A model generated the notes under the pieces. It was not told the origin of the DNA. It made no database searches and saw only the letters and a program-made list of their open reading frames with translations. From Ottowia thiooxydans DSM 14619 (lineage in GTDB: Bacteria; Pseudomonadota; Gammaproteobacteria; Burkholderiales; Burkholderiaceae_C), in assembly GCF_000422885.1 (NCBI RefSeq), contig NZ_AUGX01000024.1, positions 1 through 64,000 on the forward strand: 64,000 nucleotides of DNA, given 5' to 3'. A program made the translations under genes and the position numbers. Below, piece after piece: positions 25,362 through 34,102 of the stretch (positions are counted from its first letter, which is position 1; every line of letters starts with the position of its first letter).

Positions 25362-26087
25362 CGCGCGGGCCTGGGTGCGCGCCGCCTGGGCCTTCTTGGC
25401 TTCTTCCCGCGCCTTGGCGCGCTGAAGCCCAGCCTTGATCTTCTCGACCTTTTTGGTGATTCGGTTCGCCGCATAGGTGGGAATCTTTTCTGCCAGGCGC
25501 CAGCGCCACAGCGTGGAGTAGGTCTCATCCACGATCGCTGCGAACTCCTTCAGCGCAGCGGAGCGCACGCCGAACTCGTGGTACGGCAAGCCAACGTCGG
25601 TGAACCACGCATGAATGACCTGTTCGGTAGTCATATTCATGTACGGGTTGTTCATCATCTCGTCGTAGAAGGCCTGGGCCTTGCTGACGGTTCTCGCAAT
25701 GGCATGCACCGATGCATTGCCTTGAACATGGCGCTGGAAATTGGCGTAGGAGATCTCATAGCGCCGCTTTCTGAGCGCGTCCACGATCTCGCGGTTGTTC
25801 ATGTTCAGCTCGTCGCGCAAATCCTCGTAGACCGCGATGAGGCGCCGGCGTTCGAGTTCGGTCTTGCGCTTGGCCTGATCCTTCTCGTCTTCGGTGAGAG
25901 GGGATTTTCTGCGCGCCGCGCGGGCAGGGTCGGCTTTTGGGGCCTTTTTGGCCTTGGGCGTTCCCGAAATGTCAATGAGACCGTCGTCGATGCGCTCGCC
26001 GCCCCATGGTCGGCGTTGCTCGCCAGCCGTGGAGTCCTTCAATGTGTCAGTCCAAGAGACGACTTGAGTGATCTGGTCCATGTCCAT
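25353..26087 (-). CDS. Unknown basic helical protein, 244 aa
   Basis: ATG 26087 follows GGAGG (a second ATG two codons on). An unstructured N-terminal part with 'KAKKAPKADPARAARRKSPLTEDEKDQAKRKTELERRR' (split helices) is followed by 'YEDLRDELNMNNREIVDALRKRRYEISYANFQRHVQ', a region reminiscent of a plasmid-type HTH, and a C-terminal helical domain with 'YSTLWRWRLAEKIPTYAANRITKKVEKIKAGLQRAK'. DNA binding is plausible but the family is unknown. Confidence 0.55.
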   Translation of the reverse strand: MDMDQITQVVSWTDTLKDSTAGEQRRPWGGERIDDGLIDISGTPKAKKAPKADPARAARRKSPLTEDEKDQAKRKTELERRRLIAVYEDLRDELNMNNREIVDALRKRRYEISYANFQRHVQGNASVHAIARTVSKAQAFYDEMMNNPYMNMTTEQVIHAWFTDVGLPYHEFGVRSAALKEFAAIVDETYSTLWRWRLAEKIPTYAANRITKKVEKIKAGLQRAKAREEAKKAQAARTQARAST

Positions 26088-26197
26088 GAGCCTCCGACAT
26101 GTGAGACGGAAGATTCTATAACCCACCCGTAGTGTAACCGCGTATTACAGCCCGGCCGATTGCGGTTGCTGGATTCGAGAGCAGTAACGGATAATCG

Positions 26198-26215
26198 TAC
26201 AACTTTCGCAATTTT
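26198..26215 (+). promoter_or_regulatory. dsbC promoter: TACAAC -10 with TTTCGCAAT
   Basis: TACAAC (26198-26203) followed by TTTCGCAATTTT, a variant of the TTTGCAAT family, 20-37 bp before the ATG at 26235. Confidence 0.5.
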
Positions 26216-26234
26216 CCGCACACTTAGGCCGACT

Positions 26235-27047
26235 ATGAATGTGAGACTGTTCTCGAATCTGCGCTTCGCACCGTTGTTCCTTGGGACTCTTTTCCTGGTC
26301 CAAGGTTGCATAAATTCTGACCACTCAGCACCACCGACGGCTAAAGAACAGATTGGGGACGCTGTTGCCGATGCTGTCAGCGACACCGAGGCCAAGCAGG
26401 TGGAGGTAGCGCTGCGCGCTGTGGATGACATGGCGAAGATTCAGTCGTTGAAGGCCTTGTCCCCGCACCTGATCGAGATGTCGACGAGCGACGGCGTGGC
26501 CTACGTCACCCGCGACTACAAGCACGTCATCGTGGGCAACGTGCTCAGCGTGGCCAACGGCCGCAACCTCACTGAGGACCGCATGGTGGAGATGCAGAAA
26601 GTGTCCTGGGAGCACCTTCCGACTGGCCTGGCACTCAAACGTGGCAACGGATCGCGCAAGATTCTGGTGGTTGAGGATCCGAGCTGCGGCTACTGCCGAC
26701 AGCTGCACGAAACCCTCGCGACCGTGCCCGACGTGACTGTCTACAGCCTGGTGGTGGCCATCCTGGGCCCGCAATCTCAGCAACAAGCTGCTCGCATCCT
26801 GTGCAGTGAGGATCCGGCGAAGGCCTGGTCCGAATGGATGGGCAAGGGCGTGCGCCCGGCAGCTGATCTTTGCGAGCGAGGTGTCGAGCGCCTGGGCGGC
26901 GCCATGGCGGCCGCGGAGCGTCTTGGCGTGAAGTCCACGCCGGTCATGATCTTCGAAGATGGCACGCGCCGCGTGGGCGCAAGCTCAAGCCAAGACATCG
27001 AGAAGGCGTTGCAGCAGGCGGCAACCAAGAGAATGTCGAAGACCTGA
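26235..27047 (+). CDS. dsbC: DsbC-like periplasmic disulfide isomerase (lipoprotein)
   Basis: 270 residues from ATG 26235. A lipoprotein signal peptide ends in LVQGC (residue 22-26), so the protein is lipid-anchored. The N-terminal DsbC dimerisation-type region (about 50-130) is followed by a thioredoxin fold with PSCGYC (Cys151/Cys154) and the cis-proline loop 'VKSTPVMIF'. DsbC proteins in F-type transfer systems help fold the many Cys-rich periplasmic Tra proteins (TraU, TraH, TraF, TraN). Convergent with the sel1 gene, one base between the stops. A lipid-anchored form is less common than the usual soluble DsbC. Confidence 0.85.
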   Translation: MNVRLFSNLRFAPLFLGTLFLVQGCINSDHSAPPTAKEQIGDAVADAVSDTEAKQVEVALRAVDDMAKIQSLKALSPHLIEMSTSDGVAYVTRDYKHVIVGNVLSVANGRNLTEDRMVEMQKVSWEHLPTGLALKRGNGSRKILVVEDPSCGYCRQLHETLATVPDVTVYSLVVAILGPQSQQQAARILCSEDPAKAWSEWMGKGVRPAADLCERGVERLGGAMAAAERLGVKSTPVMIFEDGTRRVGASSSQDIEKALQQAATKRMSKT

Positions 27048-27048
27048 C

Positions 27049-28008
27049 CTAGATGCCACGCCGCGGCGGCGGCGCATTGATGGGCAATGTGTAGTCGAAG
27101 GGTTCCGGCGCCTTCATGTGCGATCGCATCCAGTTCACCGACGCGGCGCGGGCTTTCTTCTGATCCGTCGGCGACAACTTGGCATTCATCTGATCGGCGA
27201 GCTTGCGGAAACGCTCGTCTTTGCTGGCCGCGATTTGGATCCACTTGGTGGCCTCCAGGTCATTGCGGTCGTGCGCGAAATTTCCGTTCGCGTAGATCTG
27301 GGCGAGCATGTAGATGGCATCGATCTGCCACTGGTCGGCCGCGCGCATCAGCAAGGTGAAGCCCTCGAAGTAGTTCTTGCCGACGCCCACGCCCTCGATC
27401 AGCATCTTGCCCTTCGTGTAGAGCGCGGTCGGCTCGCGTTGCGCAGCAGCTGCTGTCCAATACCGAGCGGCCTCGCTCAGGTTGACGGGAACACCTTCAC
27501 CGTTTTCGTAGATCTTGGCCAGGTACACGTAGGCCGGGTAGAAGGGCAGCTTTCCGCCTTCTTCGCCGCTGGCCGCGCGAAACCACTTGATCGCAGCAAA
27601 CGGATCGCGCTTGCCCTCGACCTGGCCGGCGTAGTAGGCTAAGCCGGCGTTGTATGCGGCTATCTGGTTGCCTGATAGCGAGATCAACTCTTGGTTTTCC
27701 CCGACGACCTTGCAGGACAGGTTGTAGGCCCGCATGGCCATCTCCATGTCGCGGCCGAGGCGGTTGGGCATCTGGCCGGTGTGGGCCAGCCAGCCGTACT
27801 GCATGGCCGCCCATCGGTCGCCGGTATTGGCCTGGCGTTTGAGCTTGTCGGCCGCGCCTGGTGAGCCGCTGGCGGCCGCACGCGCCAGATTCAGCGCGTC
27901 CCGCTCCTGCTTGCCGAAACCGGCGCCGCCTGGCTGGCTGAAGACCGCCATCGGCGCGGCGGAGGTGAGTGCAAGCGCGAGCGCTTGTCTGCGGTTGATC
28001 GTGCTCAC
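27049..28008 (-). CDS. Sel1-repeat periplasmic protein
   Basis: 319 residues from GTG 28008 (AGGAG 7 bases upstream). The start 'STINRRQALALALTSAAPMAVFS' resembles a twin-arginine-like or Sec signal. At least four Sel1-like repeats follow: 'AAMQYGWLAHTG', 'AIKWFRAASGEEGG...AYVYLAKIYENGEGVPVNLSEAARYWTAAA', 'ALYTKGKMLIEGVGVGKNYFEGFTLLMRAA' and 'AIYMLAQIYANGNFAHDRNDLEATKWI'. Sel1 repeats mediate protein contacts at the envelope. It is last in the tra operon, directly after traU, the slot that traN occupies in other F-type systems. Confidence 0.75.
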   Translation of the reverse strand: MSTINRRQALALALTSAAPMAVFSQPGGAGFGKQERDALNLARAAASGSPGAADKLKRQANTGDRWAAMQYGWLAHTGQMPNRLGRDMEMAMRAYNLSCKVVGENQELISLSGNQIAAYNAGLAYYAGQVEGKRDPFAAIKWFRAASGEEGGKLPFYPAYVYLAKIYENGEGVPVNLSEAARYWTAAAAQREPTALYTKGKMLIEGVGVGKNYFEGFTLLMRAADQWQIDAIYMLAQIYANGNFAHDRNDLEATKWIQIAASKDERFRKLADQMNAKLSPTDQKKARAASVNWMRSHMKAPEPFDYTLPINAPPPRRGI

Positions 28009-28018
28009 TTGGTCACTC

Positions 28019-29203
28019 CTATTGGCAGCAGTCGATCCAGCGCCATTGCATGTAGACGTAGTCACGCGGCGTCACGGCTTTGTGCTTGCCCATGCCCCAG
28101 CGCCAGTGGCTGGATCCAATGCTGTGGGCGCAAGAACTGAATACTGCGGCAAGCGGGTTGAGCTCCTGGATTTGACTCAGCGGCGACTTGATGTCGAACT
28201 GGGCCCGGCCGCTTGTATCCAGCGGACCTTTTTCCGTGAACGGGAACATCATCGAGTGCTTGAAGCCACTCTTTTGGGGGAAGGGCGCGGGCACGGGTCC
28301 GCAGACTGCCGCATCACCAACGGTTAGGAAGAGGCCGTTGCCGCCCGTGCGGGCCGAGTGAAAGAGCGAACGCGCTGCGACCAGTGAGCTTCCGCGCACG
28401 GGGTCGTTGTCTGCATAGCGGCCGTTGGCCGGCAGGGATTTTCCCCAGCAGCCGAGCTGCCAGTACATGGCATCTTCAATAGGCTGCTGAGCCTTGGTGT
28501 TCAAGGTGGCGTTGACGCACGACAACGTGGACTTCACGAAGCCAATGACCTGTGTGTAGATGAGGTTCCACTCGGGGAAGAGGAGGTTCGGTGTGACCGG
28601 GTCATTTGCGTTCCACATCGGTGAGATCAATGTGGTCTCAAACGGCATGGTGGGCTGGCACTTCGCGACCGGCAAACCAAGGATTTGCGGGAGCATCGAC
28701 TGCCAGGTGTTGACGTGGCGGAAGCCGGCTTCAGATCCGCCGCCGGCGTCGGCTGTCGTACTTTCTCGGCCCTTCGGCAGGGTCTTGCTCAGCGCTACCG
28801 TCAGCGCGCTGGCCAGGTTCAACCCAGTGAGTGGGGAGCAACCAGGTTGCTCCACAGCTTCGATCATGCGATCGGGCACCCACATGCCGATGGGGTAGCT
28901 TGGAAACATGCCGCACTGACACATCGGGTTCTTGTGCGCGTTCCAGGGAGAGCCGATCTTATCGGTGGCCTCGCCGGCGTCGACCGATGCGATCCGGATC
29001 GGAAACATTGAGTCGACGCAGATGTAGTTCAGTGGATTAGCCATCACGTCCGTGGCGTTTGAGCACAGCTTGGCGCTCATCGTTTCGGATGCGTTCGGGT
29101 TGAGGAGCGACGACTCCGGCACCTGTGCGACGGACACGGCAGCGCCCAGCATGCACGCCGTGAGCGCTGCCGTCTTCAATGCGCGTTTGATCAGGGTAAG
29201 CAC
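28019..29203 (-). CDS. traU: Type-F conjugative transfer protein TraU
   Basis: 394 residues from GTG 29203, with a Sec signal peptide (cleavage near AVSVAQ). The mature part is Cys-rich and carries TraU hallmarks: 'LNYICVDSMFPIRIA', 'NPMCQCGMFPSYPIGMWVPDRMIEAVEQPGCSP', 'FPEWNLIYTQVIGF' and 'YWQLGCWGKSLPANGR'. TraU is needed for DNA transfer after pilus assembly. It follows trbC/traW by 9 bp. Confidence 0.92.
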   Translation of the reverse strand: MLTLIKRALKTAALTACMLGAAVSVAQVPESSLLNPNASETMSAKLCSNATDVMANPLNYICVDSMFPIRIASVDAGEATDKIGSPWNAHKNPMCQCGMFPSYPIGMWVPDRMIEAVEQPGCSPLTGLNLASALTVALSKTLPKGRESTTADAGGGSEAGFRHVNTWQSMLPQILGLPVAKCQPTMPFETTLISPMWNANDPVTPNLLFPEWNLIYTQVIGFVKSTLSCVNATLNTKAQQPIEDAMYWQLGCWGKSLPANGRYADNDPVRGSSLVAARSLFHSARTGGNGLFLTVGDAAVCGPVPAPFPQKSGFKHSMMFPFTEKGPLDTSGRAQFDIKSPLSQIQELNPLAAVFSSCAHSIGSSHWRWGMGKHKAVTPRDYVYMQWRWIDCCQ

Positions 29204-29212
29204 GTCGATCTC

Positions 29213-30412
29213 CTACTGCTTTGTGAAGGTTTGGATCCGCAGCTTCAGGCCTTCCTGGCTGGCCAGCGAAGGCACCTCGGTAATGCCGATGCGGGCCAGT
29301 ACGTTCTTCGCCGCGGGGTACGCGGGAACCCCAATCTCATTGATTCGGCCGTCCCGGTTGGTGAAGAACAGCATCAAGCCGGGGTACTGCGCTGACCACT
29401 TCTTGGCCAGCGTGAGTTGCCATGGGTCGGTGGCGTCGATGGCGGCGTAGTAGCGCTGGCCGGTCGGGTCGATCGCCAGCGCGTTCATCATCTGGCCCTT
29501 CTTGGCCCGCACCTGGCCGTCGATGACGATGTCCTTTTCGAGGGGCACTGCCGGGTCAAAAAGACGGCTGGCGGCCGTTTTGACCATCGGCAGGGGTGAC
29601 CCCTTGGTGAGGGTCTTTTCTGCGCTCTCAGCCATGCTCTTGCGCTGCTTCGCGACCATCTCGGGTGTGATGCTGCGCAGCTTCTGCTCGTACTCCAGCG
29701 CTTTGTCAGGCTCGGCCACGGCCCAGGTATTGCCCATGGTGTGACCCCAGCGGCCGGCTTCGATCTCATCTGTGGCCACCTTGAGCGAGACGTTGCCCAT
29801 CAGCCCGCGCCAGCCGTTGGACTTGGACTTGATGACGTAGGCAGGCACGCGCTCGATCTGGTACTGGCGGAAGGCCTTGGGCAGCACGTACAGATTGATC
29901 TGCGCGGTATCGCTCAAGCCGGCTTTTTGCCGAATGCTCTTCACGAGAGGGGCCAGCTGCTGGCCGTCGCCCTTCCACCCCCTCAGGAGGTAAAGCACTT
30001 CCGGCCGGCCGACGCCGGCCTGCATGATCGGCGCGAGCGTGTGCGCCGGCATCGAGTCGGAAATAAAGACGACGGTGGTCACCCCGGCCAGCTCTTGCGC
30101 AATCGGGTTCTCGCCGGCGGTGACAGCCGTCATCGGATCGCGCTGCGCGGCCTGCAGATCCTTGTTCTGGAGCGGTGCCTTGGCAGTCCCGGCCGGGTTA
30201 GTAGGGTTCTGCGCCTGGTATTCGAGCCGGCGCCTGGTCGTGTCGTCGACGCGCTTGTCCGGCTGGTCGCGCTTCAGCGCCTCCGACTGTTGGCGAAGGC
30301 GTTCGGTCGTCGCCGCGTCCAGTTGAGCAAGGTGGGTCTGAGCCGTGGTCGCCGATGCAGAGAGGAGCAGGACCAGGCTAGAACAGAGGATGGGCAAGGG
30401 CAATGATTTCAT
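29213..30412 (-). CDS. TrbC-TraW fusion, pilus assembly protein
   Basis: 399 residues with an N-terminal signal peptide ('MKSLPLPILCSSLVLLLSASA'). The middle (about 110-205) is a TrbC domain: 'TTVVFISDSMPAHTLAPIMQAG', 'LYLLRGWKG' and 'INLYVLPKAFRQYQIERVPAYVI'. The C-terminal part (about 290-395) is TraW: 'SRLFDPAVPLEKDIVIDGQVRAKKGQMMNAL', 'YAAIDATDPWQLTLAKKW' and 'LMLFFTNRDGRINEIGVPAYPA'. In F these are two genes; TraW and TrbC are known to interact, so the fusion fixes a known pair. It overlaps the peptidase gene by 35 bp at its start. Confidence 0.85.
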   Translation of the reverse strand: MKSLPLPILCSSLVLLLSASATTAQTHLAQLDAATTERLRQQSEALKRDQPDKRVDDTTRRRLEYQAQNPTNPAGTAKAPLQNKDLQAAQRDPMTAVTAGENPIAQELAGVTTVVFISDSMPAHTLAPIMQAGVGRPEVLYLLRGWKGDGQQLAPLVKSIRQKAGLSDTAQINLYVLPKAFRQYQIERVPAYVIKSKSNGWRGLMGNVSLKVATDEIEAGRWGHTMGNTWAVAEPDKALEYEQKLRSITPEMVAKQRKSMAESAEKTLTKGSPLPMVKTAASRLFDPAVPLEKDIVIDGQVRAKKGQMMNALAIDPTGQRYYAAIDATDPWQLTLAKKWSAQYPGLMLFFTNRDGRINEIGVPAYPAAKNVLARIGITEVPSLASQEGLKLRIQTFTKQ

Positions 30413-30938
30413 CGCGTTTCACAGGTCCCCAAAAGCGAGAGTCCCAGCTACGTGGCTCACTCCCAAACACGAAAAACTCGTCTTGCTTCAAGACGTAGCT
30501 CTTGTCCCAGCTACTCGGCTGCTTCGCGAACTTCTGGGCGCCCAGCTTGGTGGACCCCCAGTAGCGGCCGTTCACGTACAGGCGGCCATGGGTCACATCC
30601 ACCTGATCGCCAGGTACGCCGATCACGAGCTTGCCGATGCGAGAACCGTCGGGAAGCACCGGCTCCATTCGATGCGCGGTGAACATCACCACGTCACCGT
30701 GCTGGATCACGATGGCCGGTCTGCGCTCAACCGCGTAGAACGAATAGGGCAGGCACCCTTCGGTGTACTTCTCGTAGAACAGCCTGTAGTTGCGATCGAG
30801 CCAGTTGGTGCCGAACATCGTCAGATTGACCATGGTCATGACGATGACCAGGCCGATGAGACGGCGACGCAGCAGCTGAGGATCCGGGTGCAGGATCCAG
30901 TGCCACAGGCGAGCGCGATCAATCGAGGTTTGAGCCAC
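30378..30938 (-). CDS. S26-family TraF/TrhF-type signal peptidase
   Basis: About 186 residues from GTG 30938, overlapping the trbI gene by 20 bp. One membrane span ('LIGLVIVMTMVNLTMFGTNWL') precedes the catalytic serine in 'CLPYSFYAVERRP' and the general-base lysine in 'IGKLVIGVPGDQVDV'; 'DEFFVFGSEPRSWDSRFWGPV' is the third conserved block. This is the TraF-type peptidase (TrhF of R27, not the F-plasmid thioredoxin-like TraF) that processes pilin, possibly joining its ends to form a cyclic pilin. Confidence 0.85.
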   Translation of the reverse strand: MAQTSIDRARLWHWILHPDPQLLRRRLIGLVIVMTMVNLTMFGTNWLDRNYRLFYEKYTEGCLPYSFYAVERRPAIVIQHGDVVMFTAHRMEPVLPDGSRIGKLVIGVPGDQVDVTHGRLYVNGRYWGSTKLGAQKFAKQPSSWDKSYVLKQDEFFVFGSEPRSWDSRFWGPVKRDEIIALAHPLF

Positions 30939-31491
30939 TGATCGTCTTTTCAGCTGGAGCCGATGAGGTCGGCGGCCAAGCGGCGTTGCCCGTCCTGGCC
31001 AGGCGCTGCTGCTCAGCTCGGCGATCACGAACTGCCTGCAATGCGGCCGGCGGGATCGCGAGGTTCGTCGCGGTCTGCTCGGTGATGTCCGCAGCAGCTG
31101 GCCACGAAAGCGCCGCAGTGCGGTCGATCACGATGTAGCCGCGCTGGCGAAGATCCGCAAGCGTGTGCTGGAGGGCTTCGGCGCGCTTCTTCGACTCCGC
31201 CTCAACGGCCTCTGGCGTCATGCTGGGCGCACGCTGCAGCAAGTCGTGTATCCCGGCTGCACTGACGAGGTCGGAGTCCAGCACTGCGACTGGCGCGCTT
31301 GCCCCGAAGCCGGGAAAGTACTTTGTGACGCCGTTGGCAACAATCAGGCCGCCCAAGATCACGATGATGACGACCAGGATCGTGTTGAGGGATGACTTCT
31401 CACTGGCACGTGGTTCAGGCAGCAAAGGGGTGGCCGTGGGAGCCGCAACCACGGGTTGCGCTGCGTCGGTTTGGGTGGTTTCGTCGGACAT
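30919..31491 (-). CDS. trbI: TrbI-like inner-membrane protein
   Basis: 190 residues. A proline-rich cytoplasmic head is followed by one membrane span ('NTILVVIIVILGGLIVANGVTKYF') and a periplasmic domain 'VAVLDSDLVSAAGIHDLL', 'AEALQHTLADLRQRGYIVIDRTAALSWPAAADITEQ', the pattern of type-F TrbI ('Vvd...L..y......vvl...AV..GapDiT'). TrbI influences pilus retraction and phage sensitivity in F. It sits between traC and the peptidase gene, the usual place. Confidence 0.75.
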   Translation of the reverse strand: MSDETTQTDAAQPVVAAPTATPLLPEPRASEKSSLNTILVVIIVILGGLIVANGVTKYFPGFGASAPVAVLDSDLVSAAGIHDLLQRAPSMTPEAVEAESKKRAEALQHTLADLRQRGYIVIDRTAALSWPAAADITEQTATNLAIPPAALQAVRDRRAEQQRLARTGNAAWPPTSSAPAEKTISGSNLD

Positions 31492-31521
31492 AGGTTCTCC
31501 CTGTGGCTGGTGGATGTGCGA

Positions 31522-34041
31522 TCAGGCCTCGTCGGTGGCCAGCGAATAGCGCTCGATGAGTTCGTGCAGCTCGTGAGGCGTGGCACCTTTGCGGAGTGCT
31601 TTCATCACCTCGTGGAAGGCTGGGCCTTCGGTGGTGAAGAGCGCTTGGTTGTAGGCGCCTTCAACCAGGCGCGCGATCCCCGAACCACCAGGTGTGAAGA
31701 CGGCAATTTCCGAGTACTGCCCCTTGACTGTGTGGACCTGGCGCGCGATGGAACGCTGGTAGGCGTTCAGGTTCAGCCACTCATTGCGCTCCGCGGCATT
31801 TAAGGTCTCAGCCGTTTGGTGCATGAGCAGCTTGCTCGGGCAGTTCGCCATGATGGTCTCGCCATCCTTGGTGTGATTGAACATCTGAGAAAGGCTTTGC
31901 AGAACGAGACCGATCGAGCCGGCCTCCTTTCGCACCTGCGAATACGCCTCGCTCATGAACCCCGCGAAGCCTGGATCGGTTCGCAAACGCTCGCCAGCTT
32001 CCTCGACGATCAGCATGCGCTTTCGGCCATCTCGCGCGAGATACATCTCCTGCTTGATTGCATTGACCAGCTGCATGAGCACTACGGCCTGGAGGTGCGG
32101 GTTCGTCTTCAGGTCGGAAAGTTCGAGCACGGTCCAAGAGGCGTCAGCTCGGAAATTGTTGGCCCCTTTGAACCAACTGCCATAGGAGCCGATTGGCCCA
32201 AAAGGCATCAGCAGCTTTGCAAGATCGAGTGCGCGGCCGCTACGGTCTTTTTCTGGCGTCTGGTTGTTTAGATACTGGATCAGATCCCCAATCTCCATGT
32301 CCGGGCCTTTGTGGCTCCAGCAGGACTTGATCGCCTCCATGAAGATGGCGGCATCCATGGCCTTGAGCTTGTCGTCGGGCTCCACCATCTTGCCCAGCAG
32401 CGCGATGATCATGGACATCTCGTCGTCGATGTCTTGCACCTTGGTGAAGGGGTTGAGACTGACCTTGCTCTCGCGGTGCAGGCTCAGAACCTCGCCGCCA
32501 GAGATCATGCATGCCCGAGCGCTAGAGCCACCGCTGTCGATGTTCCAGACTTTGCAGCCCAAGCTGACGTAGTCCATCTGGAGGCGCTGCAGCAAAAAAG
32601 ACTTGCCCGAGCCGGAATCGGCGATGACCGCCCAGTTGAAGTTTGGGTTTTCAGGCGCATAGAAATCCAAACCGAAGGCGCGACCGCGGCGAGTCGACAG
32701 CAACACGGCCGCCCCGCTTCCCTGCCATTCGTCCAGAACCGGGAGAAACTGTGCAGCGTGCGTACCGCTCATGGTTTTGTAGCGGTGGGTCTGGAGGATG
32801 CTGGTCGGCGACGGTGACAACGGCAATTGGTTGAAGAAGCTGACCCCCACCAGATAACGCTCCTGGCGCATGCGCCAGCCGAGCGAGTTGTAGTAGGGGA
32901 TGATCCGAGCCGTCGCGCCATGGATCTCGTTGCGCGATCGGTTGAACAGTGTCAGCGTAGTGCCGACTTCGACCGGCGCATCGCCGTCAGCAATTGACCG
33001 ACCCATGAGAGCGAAGCCTTCGTATTTGTGGCGTAGACTTTCGCTCCACCGCAACATCGGGCCAAAGGCCTGCCGGTCCGTGATCACCTGGCCCTTGCGA
33101 ATCTTCTGCTCTTTGATCATCGCGTCGGGGTAGTGGATCGTCGTGCACAGGGCGTAGGGCATGCCGATCTGTGGTCCGGTACCACTCGGGTCTCCGGTCA
33201 TCTCGAACATCTCGGCCAAAGACGCCGACTTGGGGTAGGAGTCGATCGCCAGCATGCCGCACCAGAGTCGCTGGTGCTTTTCGTTGTCGGCGAAGCCGCT
33301 CAGATGCAGGTAGCGGTTGGTCTTGTCGGTCCACTTGATGTGGGATCCAGGCGGCATGATCTGGTCGCACAACTGCTCTTGGGGATCCCAGCGCCAGTCC
33401 CAGTCGCCGTACACGTCGAAGTACCGGCGCATGATGGCAAGGTACTCTGCGGTCTCCACCGGGTAGGACTGAATACCTGCAGTTTGAAGCTGCGACATAA
33501 GCCGCGCGCGCATGATTTTGAAGTCTTCAATCTCGCGCTGGATCTGGTCGAGTTCTTTCTGGGTGCCCAGGAATTCCTTGATGGTCAGCGGAATCTTGAG
33601 GGTCCAGTAGCTGTTAGTCTCCGTGAGGCGAACGTCGGAGCTCGGGACCACGCGATCGCGGGTGAAATCCAGGAATGCTTGAGCGCGGGAGCGTGTCGAG
33701 TCGATGCAAAAGTCGCGCGAGTTATCGCTGTCGGTATTGTGCTGCTGTTCGGCTATGTCGCGCAGCTTGGTGTATTGGTGGACGGTCTGCTCCAAATTCG
33801 GTGAACCGAACTGGATGATCTGCATGATGGTCCCGGCGGGGTACTTTTCATTGCAGACCGTGTTGAGCGCGATCTGGGTTTGATCGGAAGCGCCCGAGAG
33901 AGCGTTGAAGCGAAGCAGTGACCCGATCGCCATCTCTTCCTCGAAGAAGAGGACATCCTTGCCGTCGCTCGCCGAGACGGTGAGGTATTCGCTGATCTCA
34001 TCCTTGCGGATCAGCTCGCCAATTGTTCCGAGTATGTTCAT
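31522..34041 (-). CDS. traC: TraC/VirB4-type conjugation ATPase
   Basis: 839 residues from ATG 34041. Walker A 'ADSGSGKSFLLQ' lies at about 468-479 and Walker B 'MLIVEEAGERL' at about 675-685; the N-terminal half is the TraC_F domain ('YPAGTIMQIIQFGSPNLEQTVHQY' and 'YRVIPYYNSLGW'-like blocks). TraC energises pilus assembly and is the largest core component on the cytoplasmic side. It lies downstream of the pilin gene, separated from it by a strong stem-loop. Confidence 0.95.
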   Translation of the reverse strand: MNILGTIGELIRKDEISEYLTVSASDGKDVLFFEEEMAIGSLLRFNALSGASDQTQIALNTVCNEKYPAGTIMQIIQFGSPNLEQTVHQYTKLRDIAEQQHNTDSDNSRDFCIDSTRSRAQAFLDFTRDRVVPSSDVRLTETNSYWTLKIPLTIKEFLGTQKELDQIQREIEDFKIMRARLMSQLQTAGIQSYPVETAEYLAIMRRYFDVYGDWDWRWDPQEQLCDQIMPPGSHIKWTDKTNRYLHLSGFADNEKHQRLWCGMLAIDSYPKSASLAEMFEMTGDPSGTGPQIGMPYALCTTIHYPDAMIKEQKIRKGQVITDRQAFGPMLRWSESLRHKYEGFALMGRSIADGDAPVEVGTTLTLFNRSRNEIHGATARIIPYYNSLGWRMRQERYLVGVSFFNQLPLSPSPTSILQTHRYKTMSGTHAAQFLPVLDEWQGSGAAVLLSTRRGRAFGLDFYAPENPNFNWAVIADSGSGKSFLLQRLQMDYVSLGCKVWNIDSGGSSARACMISGGEVLSLHRESKVSLNPFTKVQDIDDEMSMIIALLGKMVEPDDKLKAMDAAIFMEAIKSCWSHKGPDMEIGDLIQYLNNQTPEKDRSGRALDLAKLLMPFGPIGSYGSWFKGANNFRADASWTVLELSDLKTNPHLQAVVLMQLVNAIKQEMYLARDGRKRMLIVEEAGERLRTDPGFAGFMSEAYSQVRKEAGSIGLVLQSLSQMFNHTKDGETIMANCPSKLLMHQTAETLNAAERNEWLNLNAYQRSIARQVHTVKGQYSEIAVFTPGGSGIARLVEGAYNQALFTTEGPAFHEVMKALRKGATPHELHELIERYSLATDEA

Positions 34042-34067
34042 GGGCGTGCGGGTGCAGTGGTGGTAGG

Positions 34068-34095
34068 ACCCCCCGCGAGCGCGCCCGTGGGGGGT
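34068..34095. promoter_or_regulatory. Stem-loop between pilin gene and traC
   Basis: Perfect 7-bp arms ACCCCCC (34068-34074) and GGGGGGT (34089-34095) with a GC-rich loop, in the 60-bp gap between traA and traC and without a T-run. It resembles mRNA-processing or attenuation hairpins that raise expression of an upstream major-subunit gene. Confidence 0.6.
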
Positions 34096-34102
34096 AGGGC
34101 GC

